Shown: piece after piece, positions 60,701-64,000 of the stretch
Layout: each line of letters starts with the position of its first letter
Position numbering within the stretch: position 1 is the first letter of the stretch
Assembly: GCA_963082975.1 (NCBI GenBank)
Contig: OY720344.1
Span: forward strand, 90,898,538-90,962,537
Source of the DNA: Labia minor
Lineage: Eukaryota > Arthropoda > Insecta > Dermaptera > Spongiphoridae
Direction of reading: 5' to 3'
DNA length: 64,000 bases
Notes under the pieces: generated by a model
The model's database searches: none
Told to the model about the DNA's origin: nothing
What the model saw: only the letters and a program-made list of their open reading frames with translations
Position numbers and translations under genes: made by a program

Positions 60701-61398
60701 TGGGGAGTAATTTTCAAATGTTAATCGTTATATTACTTAAACGATTTATATAAAAAAAATGAGAAGAGAAAGGTGCGGGGAGGGGGGAGAGAGGTTTTTC
60801 TTTTTCCAAAGATTGATCTCTTAAGATGATTAAAATGATTGCTTTGAATTCCAATTATTAATGAATTTTATGATTTGGGAAAAAAGGGTGACTAAAGAAT
60901 TCAACTCTACAAAAATCGTTTTATTAGAATCTGTTCTTTTTATTTATTTATTATTTATTTTAATTTTACGAAATTCTTTTATATATCCCATTTCGTTTTT
61001 AGAAAATTCAAATTAACTATTTATAAGAAATTTTGCTTTTAATGAAAATTTTCATTTTTTTCATGAGGTTAATTAATAAATTATAAATGTATTCTTCATT
61101 AGTAAAGACAATTTAATTAATAAATAATATATATACAATTTTGTTTTAAAATTTATGCAATCTTTATGTTTATCTATCCATCTAATCTTATTTTATCTTC
61201 AAAATAGTACACAAAATTTTTATGAAATTTACGTAATAGGAAGTTTTTGAGGTAAAGAATCGATTTGTTTAGGTCATCATCATATGAAAGAAAATTAATT
61301 TTAATTGTTTGTTTCTTAATTAATAACTGGTGTCATTAAATATCCAATCAAAACATTACAATGTTTCAAAATGGCTTTGGGTAACTGATTAGTTATTA

Positions 61399-61436
<38 letters not shown>

Positions 61437-64000
61437 CTATTTATTATAAATATATTACTATGATTATCATTTTGTTTTCTTAAGTAATCTAACTAATTTA
61501 TTGGATATTTTTTACATTTAAATTGTAATTAATTATGTTACATGTAAATTAAATGTTAATTGAATAATTGATTTTTTTAAATATTATTATATATAGTTAA
61601 TATTTGACATTTACTCTAATTTCTTATGCAAATATGATAGTAGTTTTTTTTTTTGTTTAATTCAATTATATTGATATATATTTATTTGATTTTAATTTTT
61701 GTATTAACGCAATTTAATTAAAAGAATATAATATATTTATATAAAAATTATTAATAGGTCAATTAAGAGGACATAAATGTCATTTGTTTGTTAAAAAAAA
61801 AAACTAAATTACATGTGGAGGGAGAGAGACTGAGGGACACCTTGAAAGAAAACGACGCGTGACAGGAAAAGACATTTTCGAATCCATAATTACTGAACAT
61901 TATAATTAAAAGTTTTTTTTTTGGATAAAACCTGAGAGGACAAGTGATTGCTGACACTTTACCACCTCCATCCGTTCTATCCACTCCCTCCCTCCCGAAA
62001 AAATGATTATATTATCTGCAATAGAAGGAATAATTAAAACTGGTTGATAATTTAACTTTTTCTTCAATTTATGTATTTCATTCGATGCCCTGTTTGTTTT
62101 TTTTTTTTTTTTTTTTTATATTTTTTTTACTTCTCTTTCCGTGTTTTAGATCAATTATATTTGCATCGTCAGTCAACGAATGGGTTTAGCTCTTAAGCGT
62201 CAATCAAGCCCATTAAAAAGTCATTAGGAGATCTCCTTCTAGAAAAATCCTGTTTTCTATATGAAAAATAATCCCCTCCCCTTTTTAGTTGTTTGAATAT
62301 ATCTTCAGGCATTGATAATATTAATTTTTAATTAATATTCCAAAATATCGAATAGAGATTTCATATGTCTAGATAATTTTTATAAATTATTATATAATTC
62401 CATTAATAATATAATAAATAATTAATATATGTTATAATGTTATTATTGGCTTATCTCGATAATGATATAGTCGTGAACTATATGTCAATATGAAAAATAA
62501 TTTGAATAATATATATAATTATAATAGTTATTTGGTTTCCTCTACAATCAGTTAATAAAATATTTAAAAAAATTCTTGAGTTATTTTTTTAAAATAAATA
62601 AATATAATAAAGTCAAAATTTAATTCACACTGATACTCGTATATTAAATGATTTTTTTAAATAATTTATTTAAAAATAAATAATAAAATAAATTATACTG
62701 TTTTAAGATTTTAAAAATATTTTTAAAATTTATTGTTTTTTTAAAAAAATAAATAATTTTTCATTCACTTTTTTTTCTTCCAAAAATTGAATAGATAAAT
62801 AAACTCTCCCTTCATCTGATATTATTCATGATAATTTTTATATTATGAATTTTAACAAAAGAAATGACTTCTTATTATACTGTGGTATGAATGGTTTGTT
62901 TCATGATTGGTTGAGATAATTCCTTTCGTCGTTAATTCCATTGAATATAATTGTAATAGATTAGGAAAATAAATCGATATTCTATAAAATTTCTAAACTA
63001 ACTCGTATTTCATAAGAATAATTAAAATAGAATGTGCAATAAATTAAAAAAATTATACTAAATGTGTATTTACCATTAGAAAAATTTTTTTCTTAATTTC
63101 TTAATTAAGATTTAATTAGTATTTTGACCCCTCTTTCGTAAGAATAATGCAATATTATATATTAAAAATTATGGTTTAATTTGTAATTCTTACTCATTGA
63201 TTGATATTATAAATTCAAACTAAGGATAAAATAAAATTATTAACAACTTTGAATTATATAAATAAATATTAATTATTTTAAATTAAATTATTTATATAAC
63301 TCTTGTTCCCAATATATATATAATAATGTATTAAATAAATGAATAAAAGTTTATATTTTTTTTAACCATTCGTTGAAATCTCTCAACGTTAAAGAATATT
63401 TCTCTTTAATGTATTACAAATTATAACGAAAATTAAAACGAACTTTCTATGATTGGGAATTATATTAATTAGTTTTAAAGTTTTCTAACAAGTTGTCAAC
63501 TATAATCGGTCTAGAAATGTCAAACTCAAATTTCAAATTATTATAATTAGTAAAAATGTTTTTTTTCTCTCTCTCTCTCTCTATCTCTCTTTTAATTCTT
63601 CATTTGACATTTAAAAATGAAGAAAAATAAAAGTTTCTAATGTATAATTTTTTTCTTTGCACCATAATAAAATTTACATTGCTAGATTTACAGATTGATT
63701 TGGCTGCAGGAGGTGTAAGCTTGTTGTTTACTTTTATTAATCCTTCCTTTGCTGAACTGAGGTCAATGGTGAAGTCGCCTTTAATTTATCACGTGGGTGT
63801 GGGGGAACTATTTTTCTTATATATATATATTCAACACATATATAAATAGATATGATAATATCATCTAAATTAAATGTTATTTATTTATTCGTAAAAACAC
63901 TTCCTTCTTATTAAATTATTAACAATGACAATTTTTTTTTAATTAATTTAATCAAAATGATTTTAATGAGAATAAAAAAAAATCGAAATAAATTGAATTC
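60701..64000. other. AT-rich DNA to window end
   Basis: Mostly A/T with (TA)n at 61402-61431 and (TC)n at about 63566-63592. Small patches of mixed composition are 61800-61990, 62145-62290 and 63685-63810. The last holds CACGTG at 63791-63796 and ends in (TA)n. No exon recognised. Confidence 0.45.

Noticed and set aside
61763-61984. 73-residue minus-strand frame
   Set aside because: Low complexity (poly-Phe from poly-A, Ser/Leu runs), no domain or splice context.

Overview
This is a eukaryotic, very AT-rich window (I estimate well over 70% A+T by eye). It has GT-AG introns with T-rich acceptors, long (TA)n tracts and many degraded transposons. An arthropod, perhaps an insect with an extremely AT-rich genome, fits best. 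That placement rests on general composition, mariner and hAT debris and the gene content, and is low-confidence.

One complete protein gene can be read with confidence. On the minus strand, 9770 down to 3535, 13 exons joined by 12 GT-AG introns encode an 898-residue protein: IQ and AAA domain-containing protein 1 (DRC11), a subunit of the nexin-dynein regulatory complex of motile axonemes. The phases of all exons agree. Three of its introns carry old insertions: a mariner deletion derivative in intron 1, a non-LTR retrotransposon fragment in intron 6 and a hAT MITE in intron 12.

From about 9.8 kb to the right end I find no second complete gene. Three GC-rich islands stand out: 25568-25990, 29400-29850 and 46436-46757. 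The second looks like a CCAAT/GC-box promoter with a first exon ending in GTAAGT. The third is bounded by a strong splice acceptor and a GGTAAGT donor and holds its first AUG near the 3' end. They may be alternative or successive 5' exons of one plus-strand gene whose body lies beyond the window. Around them are some twenty 100-600 bp stretches with mixed base composition, E-boxes, octamers, TCF-like and homeodomain-like sites. This resembles the regulatory landscape of a developmental gene, but that reading is inference.

The rest is transposon debris and low-complexity AT DNA. There are at least six hAT-type MITEs, five with perfect 8-bp target duplications; one chimeric hAT relic; and two mariner copies sharing the same internal deletion. 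There are also one mariner pseudogene of another family, three non-LTR fragments, two copies of a long-terminal-inverted-repeat foldback element and a three-copy unclassified repeat. A perfect 67-bp inverted repeat lies beside sequences resembling the hammerhead-like core of Penelope-like elements, and there are a few tRNA-like SINE remnants.
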